From assembly GCA_902489185.1 (NCBI GenBank), contig CABTZC010000129.1, positions 1 through 6,299 of the forward strand: a stretch of 6,299 nucleotides of DNA. Direction: 5' to 3'. Shown piece by piece: positions 6,023-6,299 of this stretch (the first letter of the stretch is position 1; each line of letters opens with the position of its first letter). This stretch comes from an uncultured Brevibacterium sp. (GTDB lineage: Bacteria; Actinomycetota; Actinomycetes; Actinomycetales; Brevibacteriaceae). Both the position numbers and the translations under genes were made by a program. Under the pieces are notes generated by a model. That model saw only the letters and a program-made list of their open reading frames with translations. It had not been told where the DNA came from and did no database searches.

Positions 6023-6299
6023 TCAGACGGACGGCTTACCCCTGGCCGAAGTCAGCCATTGAGGTTCTTCGGCAGGATGGGCCGGATTCAGTGCTTCAAT
6101 CGTCGACATCGGAGTGTCATAGCCGATCACGTTGTACCCCGCATCTTCTCCTGGCCACAGGAATATGTGATCGAAACTGTCGCTGGCAAGGTCGTAGAGA
6201 ATGACCCAGGTCTGCCATTTACCGCGCTCGGGGTCAGCAGTGAGCTCACGCAGCTGCTCCATCACGTCAAGGTTGAACGCCGGATTGGCAATGTTCACC
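6023..6299 (-). CDS. Uncharacterised small protein, tandem paralog 2 (5' end beyond window)
   Basis: C-terminal 91 residues plus stop of a second copy of the same unknown family. The open frame continues to the right edge. The GTG at 6298 aligns with internal Val67 of the downstream copy, so it is not the true start and about 66 residues should lie outside. The shared region keeps NPAF, LRELTADP, WQTW, DSFDH, FLWPGED, YDTPMS and LNPAH. This copy has a 14-residue tail (EPQWLTSARGKPSV) that the other lacks. It is the first visible gene of the minus-strand run. Most differences between copies fall before the WQTW core and at a few scattered surface-like positions. Function unknown. Confidence 0.78.
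   Translation of the reverse strand, partial: VNIANPAFNLDVMEQLRELTADPERGKWQTWVILYDLASDSFDHIFLWPGEDAGYNVIGYDTPMSTIEALNPAHPAEEPQWLTSARGKPSV
6068..6298 (-). repeat. Direct repeat unit B (coding, tandem gene duplication)
   Basis: Partner of the repeat at 5575-5805. The copy probably extends past the right edge. The 45 bp between this unit and the stop at 6023 (14 codons plus stop) encode the tail unique to this paralog. Confidence 0.75.

Noticed and set aside
6023..6298. GTG at 6298 as the real start of paralog 2
   Set aside because: It aligns with an internal valine (residue 67) of paralog 1 and the frame stays open to the window edge, so the gene is truncated by the window.

Overview
The window looks like chromosomal DNA of an actinobacterium of moderate G+C content (roughly 55-60% by eye). 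The protein families fit ordinary actinobacterial housekeeping and accessory metabolism, and three starts lack a Shine-Dalgarno sequence but have a TANNNT box 6-7 nt upstream, the usual layout for leaderless mRNAs in this phylum. The genus cannot be fixed from the sequence. There is no rRNA, tRNA, CRISPR array, transposase or phage gene.

Layout, left to right. Positions 1-861 (minus) hold the first 287 codons of a zinc-dependent (R,R)-butanediol dehydrogenase, cut by the window edge. Next is a 247-bp non-coding stretch (862-1108) with the dehydrogenase's ribosome binding site, a candidate -10 box framed by a perfect 7-bp inverted repeat, and further dyads upstream. A patatin-like serine hydrolase (1109-2059, minus) follows. 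It diverges, over only 31 bp, from an OsmC-family thiol peroxidase-like protein (2091-2537, plus); that gap seems to hold two overlapping leaderless promoters and a 14-bp perfect palindrome. The OsmC gene converges with a PlsC-like acyltransferase (2539-3117, minus), with one base between the stop codons.

Upstream of the acyltransferase on the minus strand lie a GNAT acetyltransferase of the RimJ/RimL type (3145-3876), a HerA-like DUF853 ATPase (3931-5532), and two tandem paralogous small genes of unknown function (5572-6003, and 6023 to beyond the right edge). These five genes share a strand with gaps of about 19-54 bp, so they could form one transcription unit read right to left, although the acyltransferase seems to have its own leaderless promoter.

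Functionally the region is mixed. The patatin hydrolase and the PlsC-like enzyme would be opposing activities on acyl lipids (deacylation and reacylation), with a peroxide-detoxifying OsmC protein between them; a joint role is only a hypothesis. The least explained part is the right edge, where the small paralogs are 71% identical over 77 residues. Tandem duplication, size and general sequence character recall immunity-protein arrays, but the deciding upstream neighbours are outside the window. No clearly new multi-gene system can be shown here.
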